From NCBI GenBank assembly GCA_902809935.1, contig LR778134.1, positions 1,302,001 through 1,366,000 of the forward strand: a DNA stretch of 64,000 bases, in the 5' to 3' direction. The translations under genes and the position numbers were made by a program. The DNA comes from Ruminococcaceae bacterium BL-4 (GTDB taxonomy: Bacteria; Bacillota; Clostridia; Oscillospirales; Acutalibacteraceae). The notes below the pieces were generated by a model. That model saw only the letters and a list, made by a program, of their open reading frames with translations. It was not told the origin of the DNA and searched no databases. Of this stretch, positions 52,096 through 61,611 are shown one piece after another; position 1 is the first letter of the stretch, and every line of letters begins with the position of its first letter.

Positions 52096-53094
52096 TTGAT
52101 TTTTTTGTTTTTTGCAGTTATCTGCGGTGCTTTGACGTTGAGCTCAATCATTCGAGAACCGCGTTGGTTTCGCAACAGCATATTTCTTCTGACAACGATT
52201 CTTTTTCTCTTTTTGGGGATCATGATGGAAAGCGATCGTGCTCCGTTAATTGCAACTATTTTATCTTTAATTCTTGTAATTGTAATTCCGCTCAGCGTTT
52301 TGGCAGTGGCAGTTTTTCTTTTGATCAACGGCATCATTATGGTGAGAAAAGAAGGCAGACGAATTCAGAATTTGCTGTCATTTGGGGCTGGTATGGCAAT
52401 CTTTTTGGTGGTGGGTTTGATCCTTTATATGGCTTTAGTAGAACAAAACTTGTCAACAAATAAAAAGGCACTGATTGCTTTGATCCTCTTTTTAAGTGCT
52501 TATATCGGTTTTACCTTTGTCGCGTTTTTGCTCTATTCTTTTTTATATAGTCAACTACCGAAAGAAGTAAAATGTGACTATGTAATTATTCATGGGGCAG
52601 GTCTGCTCCATGGGAACCAGATCTCACCGCTTTTGGCAGGTAGAATTGAAAAGGGGATAGAAGTCTATCGAAAAGGTGGTTGTCGGGCAAAATTTGTGGT
52701 TTCCGGCGGAAAAGGGGCAAACGAGACAATCTCAGAAGCAGAGGCGATGCGGGATTATCTGATTAAGAGAGGAATTCCAAGTCCAAAAATTCTTATGGAG
52801 AAAGAATCAAAGACAACTTTTGAAAATCTTCAGTTTTGTCGGAAATTGCTTGATCCAATTAGAAGGCCATATCACTGCGTTTTTGTTACCAGTAATTACC
52901 ATGTGTTTCGGACAAGTCTTTATGCCAGGAAGATTGGAATTGATGCGCAGGGCGTCGGAAGCAAGACAGCTCTTTATTATTGGCCCAGCGCAGTGATTCG
53001 AGAGTATGTTGCGGTGATGAGGCAATTTAAATGGGGCTTTCTGGTTCCAATAATTCCGTGGCTGCTTTTCTATTTAGTTAGCTGCAGTAACTGA
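52096..53094 (+). CDS. YdcF/DUF218-family membrane protein
   Basis: 332 residues from TTG 52096 after GAGAGGAGGAGAA. Five hydrophobic helices fill the first 160 residues. The DUF218 domain (about 163-310) follows: YVIIHGAGLLHG, RIEKGIEVYRKGGCRAKFVV, SGGKGANETISEAEAMRDYL, LMEKESKTTFENLQFCRKLL and VTSNYHVFRTSLYAR. Relatives (SanA/ElyC) act in envelope biogenesis. It is followed 14 bases later by the HAD gene. Confidence 0.85.
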   Translation: MIFLFFAVICGALTLSSIIREPRWFRNSIFLLTTILFLFLGIMMESDRAPLIATILSLILVIVIPLSVLAVAVFLLINGIIMVRKEGRRIQNLLSFGAGMAIFLVVGLILYMALVEQNLSTNKKALIALILFLSAYIGFTFVAFLLYSFLYSQLPKEVKCDYVIIHGAGLLHGNQISPLLAGRIEKGIEVYRKGGCRAKFVVSGGKGANETISEAEAMRDYLIKRGIPSPKILMEKESKTTFENLQFCRKLLDPIRRPYHCVFVTSNYHVFRTSLYARKIGIDAQGVGSKTALYYWPSAVIREYVAVMRQFKWGFLVPIIPWLLFYLVSCSN

Positions 53095-53108
53095 GAAGGA
53101 GTTATTTT

Positions 53109-53768
53109 ATGATCAAAGCGGTTGCGTTCGATATGGATGGCGTTTTATTCGATACAGAACGAATTAGTAAAAGTACATGGACTCAGGTTGGAAAGGAATG
53201 GAATCTTCCGGGAGTCGAGAGCCTTTTAAACCGTGCAATGGGACTTAATTATGAGGATACCAGAACCTTGTTTTTTAAAAAATATGGAAAGAATTTTCTT
53301 TATGATGATTTTCGTACCCGCTGCTCGGAAATTTTTGATGGAGAACTTTTAAAAGAAGGACTTCCAATGAAGCCTGGTGTTTTAGAAATTTTATCTTACT
53401 TAAAAGAAGCAAAAATTCCGGTGGCTCTTTCTACTTCCACTAGGAGAGTAAAAACGATTGCACATTTAAAACAAGCGGGGATCGAAGATTATTTTGAAGT
53501 GGTCGTAACGGGAGATACGGTTAAGCATAGTAAACCGAATCCTGAAATTTACTGCAATACCTGTAGGGCTCTCGGGACTGCTCCTCAAGAAACAATTGCA
53601 ATAGAAGATTCCCCCAATGGACTTCAATCTGCCCGCCGTGCCGGGATGTTTGTTGTGATGATACCTGATCAGGTGGCGCCTAATAAGGAATTGGAGCCTT
53701 TTTATGATCGAGTTTTTAAATCCTTAATTGACCTGAAAGAGTGGCTTTGTACAGATGCTTTTGAGTGA
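53109..53768 (+). CDS. HAD-family phosphatase, beta-phosphoglucomutase-like
   Basis: 219 residues after GAGAAGGAG. HAD motifs: FDMDGVLFDTERIS (D9, D11), ALSTSTRR (motif II), KHSKPNPEIYCNTCRALG (motif III Lys) and AIEDSPNGLQSARRAGM (motif IV). The helical cap between motifs I and II places it in the CbbY/PGM-like subclass. It is probably a sugar-phosphate phosphatase or mutase and co-transcribed with the DUF218 gene. Confidence 0.88.
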   Translation: MIKAVAFDMDGVLFDTERISKSTWTQVGKEWNLPGVESLLNRAMGLNYEDTRTLFFKKYGKNFLYDDFRTRCSEIFDGELLKEGLPMKPGVLEILSYLKEAKIPVALSTSTRRVKTIAHLKQAGIEDYFEVVVTGDTVKHSKPNPEIYCNTCRALGTAPQETIAIEDSPNGLQSARRAGMFVVMIPDQVAPNKELEPFYDRVFKSLIDLKEWLCTDAFE

Positions 53769-54064
53769 AGCAAGAATCAAATTGGTGGCTTTTTGGTACT
53801 GCAGGAATTTTTAAAAAATAAAAATTAGAGGGAGATATTAGGGAAAAAACGACAAACACAAAATTATCAGTAGATTTAGTTCACTTTACAAAGAAATTTA
53901 AAAGATCTATTCTGTTTTGCTTTTGGATATGTTATAATTTATTTAATATTTCAGCTGTGACTCCCTACTTTATTTTCGAAACATGAGGGATCTTGGAAAT
54001 CTTCATGATGTAGAATTTGTATGATTGGATTTTGCTGAAATTTCAGAAAGGATTCGGGTTACTC

Positions 54065-55345
54065 ATGAATCGCAGAAGACAATGGAAAATGAATCTTCTG
54101 ACAGGGGCTGTCACTGCAGTAATCTCTCAAATTTACTGGAATATTTTTCTTGATGATTTCCGTGTTTCTTTGGCCGTTGCTATTCTGCCGATTCTTTTGA
54201 CAACGATTAATAAGGAAGAAAGTTCACTTGCAACCTGCGGGTGTGTTTCCTGTATGGTCTTCCTTTTTCGCTGGGCATTGGCCATTATAAAAGGGCAAGG
54301 CGCCATTGGTAGTATACAGACTATTCTTCCAGGAGCACTGTTCTTTCTGTGCTATGGACTCCTTTTTGAAATGATGGTCGAAAATAAGTATACGGCTTCT
54401 GTTACCCGCTTGACTTTGGCAGCTTTCGGCTGTGACTTTATTTCCAATCTTTTTGAAACACTGGTTCGCAGTAAGCTGTTTTTTACATTGGTACAGGCAG
54501 AGAGAATTCTCTATCTGTTTGAAGTTGCTGCAATTCGAACCATCATTGTAGTGGTTTTACTGATCCTCTTAAAAAGTTATCGGACATTACTCACGAAAGA
54601 AGAACATGAAAAACGATATCAGCGTTTGTTTTTGATGACAACTAGTCTCAAAACTGAGCTTTATTTTATGCGCAAGAACACTGAAAATGTAGAGGCAATC
54701 ATGGGAAATGCCTATCATTTATATGAGATGCTTTCTGATTTGGATGTTCCGCAGGAAACGCAAAAGCTGTCTTTAGCGATCGCACGGGATGTGCATGAGA
54801 TCAAAAAAGATTATCTTAGAATTATTCAAGGAATTGAAAAAGAGGTTGATGAACAGTATCCTGAAAAGAAGATGCACCTTAAAGATATCCTGAATATTTT
54901 GCAGGAATCTACTTATCGAATGATGGAATCCAAAAATTTGGATATTAAACTGGATTTTCGTTATCAAAAGGATTTTCTTACAGATAAACATTATTCTCTC
55001 ATGGCGATTCTTAAAAATCTCGAAAACAATGCAATTGAAGCAATCGCTTCGGTGCGTTCTTCGGGGCTGATTGAAATTTTCGAACAGCAGGAAGGTGATT
55101 CTTATGTGTTTTCAGTGCGGGATGATGGTCCGGGAATTGCAGAGAAGAATCTGACCAAAATTTTTCAAATGGGATTTTCCACGAAGTTCGATAAGCAAAC
55201 CGGAAATATATACCGTGGCGTCGGGTTGGCAGGCGTTAAGGCAGCCGTGGAAGAAGAATTTCACGGAAAATTAGAGGTCCGTTCGGCTTTGGAAGCGGGA
55301 ACGGAATTTCGGATTACGATTCCGATTGCGTCATTGGAGGGATAG
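54065..55345 (+). CDS. Sensor histidine kinase, GlnK (YcbA)-like
   Basis: 426 residues from ATG 54065 (AGAAAGGATT upstream). An in-frame ATG at 54017 is possible but lacks a ribosome site. Six hydrophobic helices occupy about 10-180. A helical dimerisation region follows (KRYQRLFLMTTSLKTELYFM). The HATPase_c domain is clear: ILKNLENNAIEAIAS (N box), RDDGPGIAEKNLTKIFQMGF (G1, F) and RGVGLAGVKAAVEEEF (G2). The neighbouring YcbB-type regulator and gdhA point to a glutamine/glutamate sensor like GlnK of Bacillus. Confidence 0.8.
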   Translation: MNRRRQWKMNLLTGAVTAVISQIYWNIFLDDFRVSLAVAILPILLTTINKEESSLATCGCVSCMVFLFRWALAIIKGQGAIGSIQTILPGALFFLCYGLLFEMMVENKYTASVTRLTLAAFGCDFISNLFETLVRSKLFFTLVQAERILYLFEVAAIRTIIVVVLLILLKSYRTLLTKEEHEKRYQRLFLMTTSLKTELYFMRKNTENVEAIMGNAYHLYEMLSDLDVPQETQKLSLAIARDVHEIKKDYLRIIQGIEKEVDEQYPEKKMHLKDILNILQESTYRMMESKNLDIKLDFRYQKDFLTDKHYSLMAILKNLENNAIEAIASVRSSGLIEIFEQQEGDSYVFSVRDDGPGIAEKNLTKIFQMGFSTKFDKQTGNIYRGVGLAGVKAAVEEEFHGKLEVRSALEAGTEFRITIPIASLEG

Positions 55346-55348
55346 CTT

Positions 55349-56194
55349 TTGAATATTTATATAGTGGAAGATGACCAGACGGTGATCGATATTCTTGAAG
55401 ATATTATTGAAGAATATCATTTGGGGCAAATCTGCGGAGATTCCGGAGGAAAAGTCCCTGATGAGCAGGAAATCCTATCCCACAATCCAGATCTGATTCT
55501 TGTCGATTTTCTGATGCCCGAAAAAGATGGAATTGAAATTGTTCAAAACCTAAGAGAAATGAATTGTCATGCCAAATGTATTATGATTTCACAGGTATCT
55601 GATAAAAAACTGATTGGAAAAGCCTATCATGCGGGAATCGATTTCTTTATTAGCAAACCGATTAATGTGATTGAAGTAAAAACGGTGATTAGCAATACTA
55701 TTAATCAGATTGAAAATGAAAATACGCTTTCCAATATCCGTAATATTTTTCAGAAAGATACAGCTCTTTCGCCTATGAGAAAAGAGGAAGAGGACAACTT
55801 TTCCATGCGCCGCTATCAATATATATTGAATCAGTTGGGAATGTCTGGAGAGCGGGGCAGCGAGGATATTTTAAAAATGTGCCAATATCTAAGGGAAAAT
55901 CATGTTTCTTTATCACAGATTAGTCTTGGAAAGCTTTTTAAAATGCTTACCCATACCCCCCAGAATATGGAACAGCGGGTGCGGCGGGCGATTGCTGCGG
56001 GAATGTGTAATCTCGCACATCTTGGAATAGAAGATTTCATGAACGAAACATTTGAGCGTTACTCCGGGAGCCTGTTTCCGTTTGAAGAAATCCGAGCAGA
56101 GATGGATTTTATTCGAGGGAAACGAGCGCGTGGAGGAAAAATCAATATTAAGAAGTTCATAGACGGCTTGATGATCCTGACGGAACAAGGGTAA
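55349..56194 (+). CDS. Response regulator, GlnL (YcbB)-like
   Basis: 281 residues, 3 bases after the kinase. The receiver domain (1-120) has VEDDQ, LILVDFLMPEKDG with the phospho-acceptor Asp52, CIMISQ and FFISKP. The C-terminal YcbB domain (about 150-275) reads RRYQYILNQLGMSGERGSED, VRRAIAAGMCNLAHLGIEDF and SGSLFPFEEIRAEMDFIRGK. In Bacillus, GlnL controls glutamine use. Here it lies directly before gdhA and probably controls the glutamate locus. The last 156 bases are repeated at 61456. Confidence 0.85.
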   Translation: MNIYIVEDDQTVIDILEDIIEEYHLGQICGDSGGKVPDEQEILSHNPDLILVDFLMPEKDGIEIVQNLREMNCHAKCIMISQVSDKKLIGKAYHAGIDFFISKPINVIEVKTVISNTINQIENENTLSNIRNIFQKDTALSPMRKEEEDNFSMRRYQYILNQLGMSGERGSEDILKMCQYLRENHVSLSQISLGKLFKMLTHTPQNMEQRVRRAIAAGMCNLAHLGIEDFMNETFERYSGSLFPFEEIRAEMDFIRGKRARGGKINIKKFIDGLMILTEQG

Positions 56195-56721
56195 AGAGGG
56201 ATCAGGAGAGACGAAAACATAAGGAAAGGGGGTGAGGCAAGAAAAGGAAGTCAATCCGATGGCTTAAGTTGAGAAGTTTTCAGAAGATTCAAAAAGGAAG
56301 AGAGAAATGTTTTTGTGATAGTGATGAATAGTAGAGAAAGAAACTGTTGATTACGTCAAAAGTGCAAAAATATTTTTGAGTATCTGTATTTTTTTGTAGA
56401 ATTCTGAAAGTCATCTGAACAATATAGATGAAAACAAGTGGTAGGGTATTGAAATATTAAGATAGATTAATGCCTAAGAGTTGTTTTCGGGGCCATGTGG
56501 CGTTGTACCGTATGATTGTATTTTACAGTTTTGCAGTAACGGTAAAAGAGAAGATGCAGTACAAAAATTTTTGCTTTGCTGTGCAAAAGTTTGCTTTGGA
56601 TTGACTTCAAGACAGCAAAACGAGCTTTTTTTCAATAACTTAAAAGAGTTTATGAAAAGAAGAAGGCTTTTTTTGTAGGAAAAGGAACAAAAGTATTAAC
56701 AAACGGAGGTAAATCAAAACT

Positions 56722-58074
56722 ATGAGCAAGTATGTTGACAGAGTGATTGCTGACCTGAAAAAGAAAAATGCGAATGAGCCTGAATTCCTGCAGACGGTGG
56801 AAGAAGTATATTCTTCATTAGCACCGGTTGTGGATGCTCATCCGGAATATGAAAAAGCAGCACTGCTCGAGCGTATGGCTGAGCCTGAGCGTGTAATTCA
56901 GTTTCGTGTAACATGGGTAGATGATGCAGGTAAGGTACAGGTAAACCGTGGATTCCGTGTACAGTACAACAGTGCCATCGGACCTTATAAGGGCGGACTC
57001 CGGTTTGCTCCTTCCGTAAACCTTTCGATCGTGAAGTTCCTGGGCTTTGAGCAGACATTCAAGGACAGCTTGACAACACTGCCGATGGGCGGTGCAAAAG
57101 GCGGTTCCGACTTTGATCCTCGGGGAAAGAGCGATGGAGAAGTGATGCGTTTCTGTCAGTCCTTCATGACCGAACTGTATCGCCATATCGGACCAGATGT
57201 TGATGTTCCGGCAGGCGACCTTGGAGTTGGCGGACGTGAAATTGGTTACCTGTATGGTCAGTATCGCCGCATCCGCGGAGCTTTTGAAAACGGAACCATT
57301 ACCGGCAAGGGCTTGTCCTATGGCGGCAGCTTGGTCCGTCCGGAAGCAACCGGATTTGGTGCTGTCTACTATCTGCAAGAAGTTCTCCGTCACGAAGGCG
57401 AAGAAGTAAAAGGAAAGAACATTGCACTGGCAGGCTTCGGCAACGTAGCATGGGGCGCAGCAACAAAGATTGCACAGCTCGGCGGCAAGGCAGTTACCCT
57501 GTCCGGCCCAGACGGCTACATCTATGATCCCGATGGTGTAACAACCAAAGAGAAATTGGACTTCATGCTGGAGATGCGTGCAAGCGGCCACGACAAGGTT
57601 CAGGATTATGCAGACAAGTTCCATTGCGAGTTTGTTCCCGGCAAGAAGCCTTGGGAACGCAAAGTTGACATCGTAATGCCGTGTGCAACGCAGAACGATG
57701 TAAACCTTGAAGAAGCAAAGAAGATTGTGAATAATCATATTAAATACTACATCGAAGTTGCAAATATGCCGACAACCAACGAAGCACTGGTATATTTGAT
57801 GGGCCAGAAGAATATGATCGTAGCACCGTCCAAGGCAGTAAATGCAGGCGGCGTTGCAGTATCCGGACTGGAAATGAGCCAGAACGCAGGACATATCTGC
57901 TGGACAGCAGAAGAAGTTGGCGAGCGTCTGCACAACATCATGAAGAACATCTATGATTCTTCCGTTGCAGCAGCAGAAGAGTATGGCCTAGGCTACAACC
58001 TTGTTGCTGGTGCAAACATTGCAGGCTTCAAGAAAGTTGCTGACGCAATGCTGGCACAGGGCATTTGCTACTAA
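56722..58074 (+). CDS. gdhA: Glutamate dehydrogenase (hexameric, NADP-type), copy 1
   Basis: 450 residues after CGGAGGTAAATCAAAACT. Catalytic and substrate residues are present: K90 in GPYKGGLRF, K114 in FEQTFKDSL, K126 in LPMGGAKGGSDFDPRG and D166 in PAGDLGVGGREIG. The Rossmann domain has ALAGFGNVAWGAATKIAQLG. It interconverts 2-oxoglutarate plus ammonia and glutamate. Length and text match the bacterial 450-residue NADP(H) class. It follows the GlnK/GlnL-like pair, so it is a likely target of that system. Confidence 0.96.
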   Translation: MSKYVDRVIADLKKKNANEPEFLQTVEEVYSSLAPVVDAHPEYEKAALLERMAEPERVIQFRVTWVDDAGKVQVNRGFRVQYNSAIGPYKGGLRFAPSVNLSIVKFLGFEQTFKDSLTTLPMGGAKGGSDFDPRGKSDGEVMRFCQSFMTELYRHIGPDVDVPAGDLGVGGREIGYLYGQYRRIRGAFENGTITGKGLSYGGSLVRPEATGFGAVYYLQEVLRHEGEEVKGKNIALAGFGNVAWGAATKIAQLGGKAVTLSGPDGYIYDPDGVTTKEKLDFMLEMRASGHDKVQDYADKFHCEFVPGKKPWERKVDIVMPCATQNDVNLEEAKKIVNNHIKYYIEVANMPTTNEALVYLMGQKNMIVAPSKAVNAGGVAVSGLEMSQNAGHICWTAEEVGERLHNIMKNIYDSSVAAAEEYGLGYNLVAGANIAGFKKVADAMLAQGICY

Positions 58075-58114
58075 TTTGAAGTACATCCTTCTTTATTAAA
58101 CAACTCAAGTGGTT

Positions 58115-58160
58115 GATTATGAAACCGGGACCTTTTTGGTTCCGGTTTCATAATCATAAA
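58115..58160 (+). terminator. Rho-independent terminator of gdhA copy 1
   Basis: GATTATGAAACCGGGA (58115-58130) pairs with TTCCGGTTTCATAATC (58140-58155), with one G-T pair. The same hairpin follows copy 2. Confidence 0.85.
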
Positions 58161-58368
58161 GCGAAACTTTGAGTAGACTGCTGGATAGCAGAAACTTGTT
58201 TGAGGGACCGAGAAGAATCTATGATTCTAGGAGACCTCTTCATTCAACCTGATTTTTACCGCACCGGCACTATTGGCCGATCGCTCCCTAATAACAGACA
58301 GAGTTCCCAACAAGCTCTGTCTGTTTTCTTATGGAAAAAGGCACCCGAAAAAATCGGGTGCCTTTTTC
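58160..58368 (+). other. Possible structured RNA between gdhA terminator and a second terminator
   Basis: About 200 bases with several helices: AGAATC/GATTCT (about 58208-58226), the long-range pair GAGGGA/TCCCT, CAGACAGAG/CTCTGTCTG (58295-58323) followed by TTTTCTT, and a strong terminator GGCACCCGA/TCGGGTGCC at 58336-58367. No start codon with a ribosome site lies inside. It could encode a small RNA, or be only terminators. I cannot match it to a known RNA family. It is duplicated at 63577-63785. Confidence 0.35.
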
Positions 58369-58390
58369 TGTGAATGAGATGAAGAAATTT

Positions 58391-59217
58391 GTTTGGTATA
58401 CTGAAAAAAGGAAAAGATTTACAAAACAAAAACAAATTTAAAATATTAATTTTGATTGTATTGAAATAGCTAACTTTGAAGAGCGTTTTAATAATAAAAA
58501 AATTTTGTTTACTAGTATTGGTCTATTTAAAAATTTTTAATGCTTCAAATTTAAACCGCTTAAAAATTTATGAATGAAATAAATTGATTTCATTGTAGGA
58601 TTTATAAACTTTTTTGGTTAAAAAGGACGCCTAAATTTATAAGAAAAAGGAATTAAATAGCAAGATTTAAATAAAAAATTAAAAAGAAATATGAGGTGAA
58701 AGATATGACAAAATATTCTGCTGGAAAATTTTAAACAGTCAATGAAATTGTGTAAGACTGAATTGGTTTTGAATTACTTCTCTCTAAAAAATGGATATAA
58801 TGCCCTAGATTGTTTAACGATTTTTTATTGGTAAGAATAAGTCAAAAATAAAAAATCCCTTATAAGGCTTATTTTACAGTTTTTTAACAAATTATTGTAT
58901 GATAAATAAAATAATGCGACCATATGGGCTATATTATAGAAAAAGTCTCTAAAGTTATTGATTTTTTAATTTAGATTAGTTATAATAAGATAAAGTTTAA
59001 TCCAAAGCGATCTTTTGTAAAAATGAAAATGGAAGGCTTTTCGTGTCGAAATCGAGTAATACAAAAAGATGTTTTTTCTTTTGTGATCGATAATTTCATA
59101 CGAAAAGTTTTCAAAAATGTTTTCATATACATGCAGGCAGATAGTCAACGGGGCAAGCTTAAAAAAACCTGTTTTGTTTATGAAGCAATTCGATTTTACG
59201 AAAGAGAAGTGAGAAGT
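58391..59217. other. AT-rich gap without a clear gene
   Basis: About 830 bp, over 70 per cent A+T by eye. A nine-codon ORF MTKYSAGKF (58705-58734) with AGGTGAAAG before it is the only start signal seen. It may be a leader or a remnant. Confidence 0.4.
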
Positions 59218-60021
59218 GTGCAAGAAGAAAATCCAATCGGAGTCATTGACTCTGGGGTGGGTGGATTAACGGTAGTAAAGGAACTGCAACATTTACTGCC
59301 GGGGGAAAATCTTGTGTACTACGGAGATAGTGCGAACTGTCCATATGGAAACCGTTCTCAAGATGAGATAGTTTCACTTACATGTCGGATGCTTAAATTT
59401 CTGCAAAAAGAAAATGTTAAATTAGTAGCTGTAGCTTGTAATACAATTTCGACCATTATTGATCAGTTTCAAGCTGATTTTCCTTTCCCAATTATTGGGA
59501 TTGTGCAACCTGCATCTCAAAAGATAGCAAAAGAAAATCTGGATGTAGTAGGAATTATCGCTACTGCATTCACGATTAAAACTGGGGTTTATCAAAATTT
59601 AATTCATCAATATAATCCTTCTATGAAGGTTTATGGAGAAGAAAGCCCTAAATTAGCTGCTTTGATTGATCAGGGAAAATATGAGGGGAAGGAAATCACA
59701 GACGAAGTTTCATTACATGTGAAAAAGTTACTTCAACAGGACCGGAATATTAAACATATTATTTTGGGCTGTACGCATTACCCAATTGTTACAAATACAT
59801 TTCAAGAAGTATCTCCCAGCGGGATGACCTTTATTAATCCAGCTGTTGAGCAGGCACGAGCAGTGCATGATTACTTAAAATCAAAAGATTTATTGAATGT
59901 TTCTGGCAAAGGATCGTTAAGGATTTTTACGAGTGGTGTAGCCTCTCCTTATGATGCTTTGGTAAAAAAATTGGGGGTTAAAACTGCGTATCCAATTACA
60001 GCCCAAGAAAATTCAAACTAA
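59218..60021 (+). CDS. murI: Glutamate racemase
   Basis: 267 residues from GTG 59218. The open frame extends 65 codons further upstream, but that text is basic and unlike the family. Motifs: IGVIDSGVGGLTVVKELQ with the first catalytic region, YYGDSANCPYG, AVACNTIST (catalytic Cys) and LGCTHYPIV (second Cys and His). It makes D-glutamate for MurD and peptidoglycan. It sits between gdhA copies and before gltS, so it belongs to a glutamate locus. Confidence 0.9.
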   Translation: MQEENPIGVIDSGVGGLTVVKELQHLLPGENLVYYGDSANCPYGNRSQDEIVSLTCRMLKFLQKENVKLVAVACNTISTIIDQFQADFPFPIIGIVQPASQKIAKENLDVVGIIATAFTIKTGVYQNLIHQYNPSMKVYGEESPKLAALIDQGKYEGKEITDEVSLHVKKLLQQDRNIKHIILGCTHYPIVTNTFQEVSPSGMTFINPAVEQARAVHDYLKSKDLLNVSGKGSLRIFTSGVASPYDALVKKLGVKTAYPITAQENSN

Positions 60022-60084
60022 AATAATTTTTAAGATCCTGAATGAAATCAAATGCGTGTTGTAACTTTTTAGGTGATAAAAAGG

Positions 60085-60110
60085 AAATGATCTGCTGTTG
60101 ATCATTTTTT
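60085..60110 (+). terminator. Short terminator after the racemase gene
   Basis: AAATGATC (60085-60092) pairs with GATCATTT (60100-60107), followed by TTT. Confidence 0.6.
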
Positions 60111-60184
60111 AGGAGAAAGAAAGCAAGCGTAGATTGATTGTGTTGTTTCTTATTAGATGAAATTTATTGGGAGGAAAGTTAGAT

Positions 60185-61399
60185 ATGACACCTTTTGAAA
60201 TAAAGCTTAACGCTTATCAGACGTTAGGTTTATGTGTTTTTGTTTTGCTATGTGGACGTTTTATAGTTAACAAAGTTGGCTTTTTAAAGAAATTTTGTAT
60301 TCCTGCTCCAGTCGTTGGCGGCTTGATTTTTGCTATTGTAAACTTGATTGGTTATGAAGCCGGAGCCTTCATGTTTACCCTGGGAATGGATTTTAAAGAT
60401 CTTTTTATGATTTTGTTCTTCACGACGATCGGATTCAGTGCAAGTGTTGAGGTCCTGAAAAAAGGAGGAATTGGAGTCGTTATTTTCTTAATTATTTCTA
60501 CAATTCTTTGTATTATTCAGGATGCTGTCGGCGCTGGAATTGCGAGTGCAATGGGACAGAATCCATTGTTAGGTTTGTGCGCAGGTTCCGTTTCTATGAC
60601 TGGTGGTCATGCTACATCTGCTGCATACGGACCTGTAATGGAGCAAGCAGGGCTGCAAGGAGCGACTACGATTGCAGTTGCTGCTGCAACATTTGGATTA
60701 ATTTCAGGCAGTTTGATTGGCGGACCTACTGCAGCGGGATTGATTAGTAAATATGATCTTCATCCTAAAGCAGAGAGCAATGCAGAGTCAGCAGGAGATC
60801 TTGAAGCACTTACCGGAAAAGTAGAACCGATTAGCAGTCGTAATTTCTGTGATGCCTTTTTCCAGATTGCAATTGCAATTGGTATTGGCAACGTTGTATC
60901 GCTGCTGATTAATAAGACTGGGTTTACAGTCCCTGCTTACATTGGTTCTATGTTAATTGCTGTTTTGATGCGTAATATTTTCAAATCAGATTCCGGAAAA
61001 GCTTTTGCAACTCGTCCGCAAGAGATCGCCGTTTTAGGCGATATTGGTTTACAAATCTTTTTGGCAGAAGCTCTTTGTGATTTGAAGTTGTGGCAGTTGG
61101 CTGCAATGGCTTTGCCGCTGTTGGTAATCTTGCTTACACAGTGCGCGCTGATGTTTGTGTATGCTCGCTTTGTAACATTCAAAATTATGGGCAAAGATTA
61201 CGAAGCTGCTGTTTTGGCCGCCGGCCATTGTGGATTTGGCATGGGCGCCACTCCAAACGGCATGGCCAATATGGATGCTGTAACTTCCAAATATGGTCCT
61301 GCACCTCGTGCATACTTCATTCTCCCCATTGTTGGTGGTATGTTTATTGACTTCTTCAATGCAATTATTATTACAGCCTTTATAAACTTTGTAGCTTAA
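60185..61399 (+). CDS. gltS: Sodium/glutamate symporter GltS
   Basis: 404 residues from ATG 60185 (GGGAGGAAAG upstream). About ten helices. GltS signatures: LCGRFIVNKVGFLKKFCIPA, GLIFAIVNLIGYE, LCAGSVSMTGGHATSAAYG, SGSLIGGPTAAGLISKY and HCGFGMGATPNGMANMDAVT. It imports glutamate with Na+. With the racemase and two gdhA genes it makes a supply and use module for glutamate. Confidence 0.93.
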   Translation: MTPFEIKLNAYQTLGLCVFVLLCGRFIVNKVGFLKKFCIPAPVVGGLIFAIVNLIGYEAGAFMFTLGMDFKDLFMILFFTTIGFSASVEVLKKGGIGVVIFLIISTILCIIQDAVGAGIASAMGQNPLLGLCAGSVSMTGGHATSAAYGPVMEQAGLQGATTIAVAAATFGLISGSLIGGPTAAGLISKYDLHPKAESNAESAGDLEALTGKVEPISSRNFCDAFFQIAIAIGIGNVVSLLINKTGFTVPAYIGSMLIAVLMRNIFKSDSGKAFATRPQEIAVLGDIGLQIFLAEALCDLKLWQLAAMALPLLVILLTQCALMFVYARFVTFKIMGKDYEAAVLAAGHCGFGMGATPNGMANMDAVTSKYGPAPRAYFILPIVGGMFIDFFNAIIITAFINFVA

Positions 61400-61415
61400 G
61401 TTTATATTTTTGTTT

Positions 61416-61455
61416 GCAAAAAGGAAAACATTTTCGGATGTTTTCCTTTTTTGCT
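61416..61455 (+). terminator. Rho-independent terminator of gltS
   Basis: GCAAAAAGGAAAACAT pairs with ATGTTTTCCTTTTTTGC around TTTCGG. The duplicated segment begins at the very next base. Confidence 0.88.
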
Positions 61456-61611
61456 ATGAACGAAACGTTTGAGCGGTATTCCGGGAGCCTGTTTCCGTTT
61501 GAAGAAATCCGAGCAGAGATGGATTTTATTCGAGGGAAACGAGCGCGTGGAGGAAAAATCAATATTAAGAAGTTCATAGACGGCTTGATGATCCTGACGG
61601 AACAAGGGTAA
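61456..61611 (+). pseudogene. glnL-like C-terminal fragment (duplication remnant)
   Basis: 51 codons from MNETFERYSGSLFPF to the same stop as the full gene at 55349-56194. It has no receiver domain and no ribosome site, and is almost certainly non-functional. Confidence 0.9.

Larger units (their letters stand above)
56039..58390. repeat. 2.35-kb segmental duplication, copy 1
   Basis: Identical in layout to 61456-63807 with a constant offset of 5417 bases. It covers the last 156 bases of the glnL-like gene, a 527-bp leader, gdhA and about 310 bp downstream. The differences I see are three substitutions in the first 35 bases and changes at the very end. The gdhA proteins are identical. The leader 56195-56721 holds no gene that I recognise. 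Confidence 0.95.

Noticed and set aside
54017-54064. Upstream ATG for the GlnK-like kinase
   Set aside because: No ribosome site before it, whereas ATG 54065 has AGAAAGGATT at an acceptable distance. It remains possible.
56818-57933. A 371-codon open frame antisense to gdhA, repeated at 62235-63350
   Set aside because: It is a shadow of the strongly biased codons of gdhA. The text is Cys-rich, has no ribosome site and matches nothing recognisable.
58705-58734. Nine-codon ORF as a regulatory leader peptide
   Set aside because: It has a ribosome site, but no attenuator hairpin pair or repeated regulatory codons follow, so it is only mentioned in the gap description.
59023-59217. 65-codon N-terminal extension of the glutamate racemase frame
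   Set aside because: The text is unlike the family, the region is AT-rich intergenic in style, and GTG 59218 gives the standard length.
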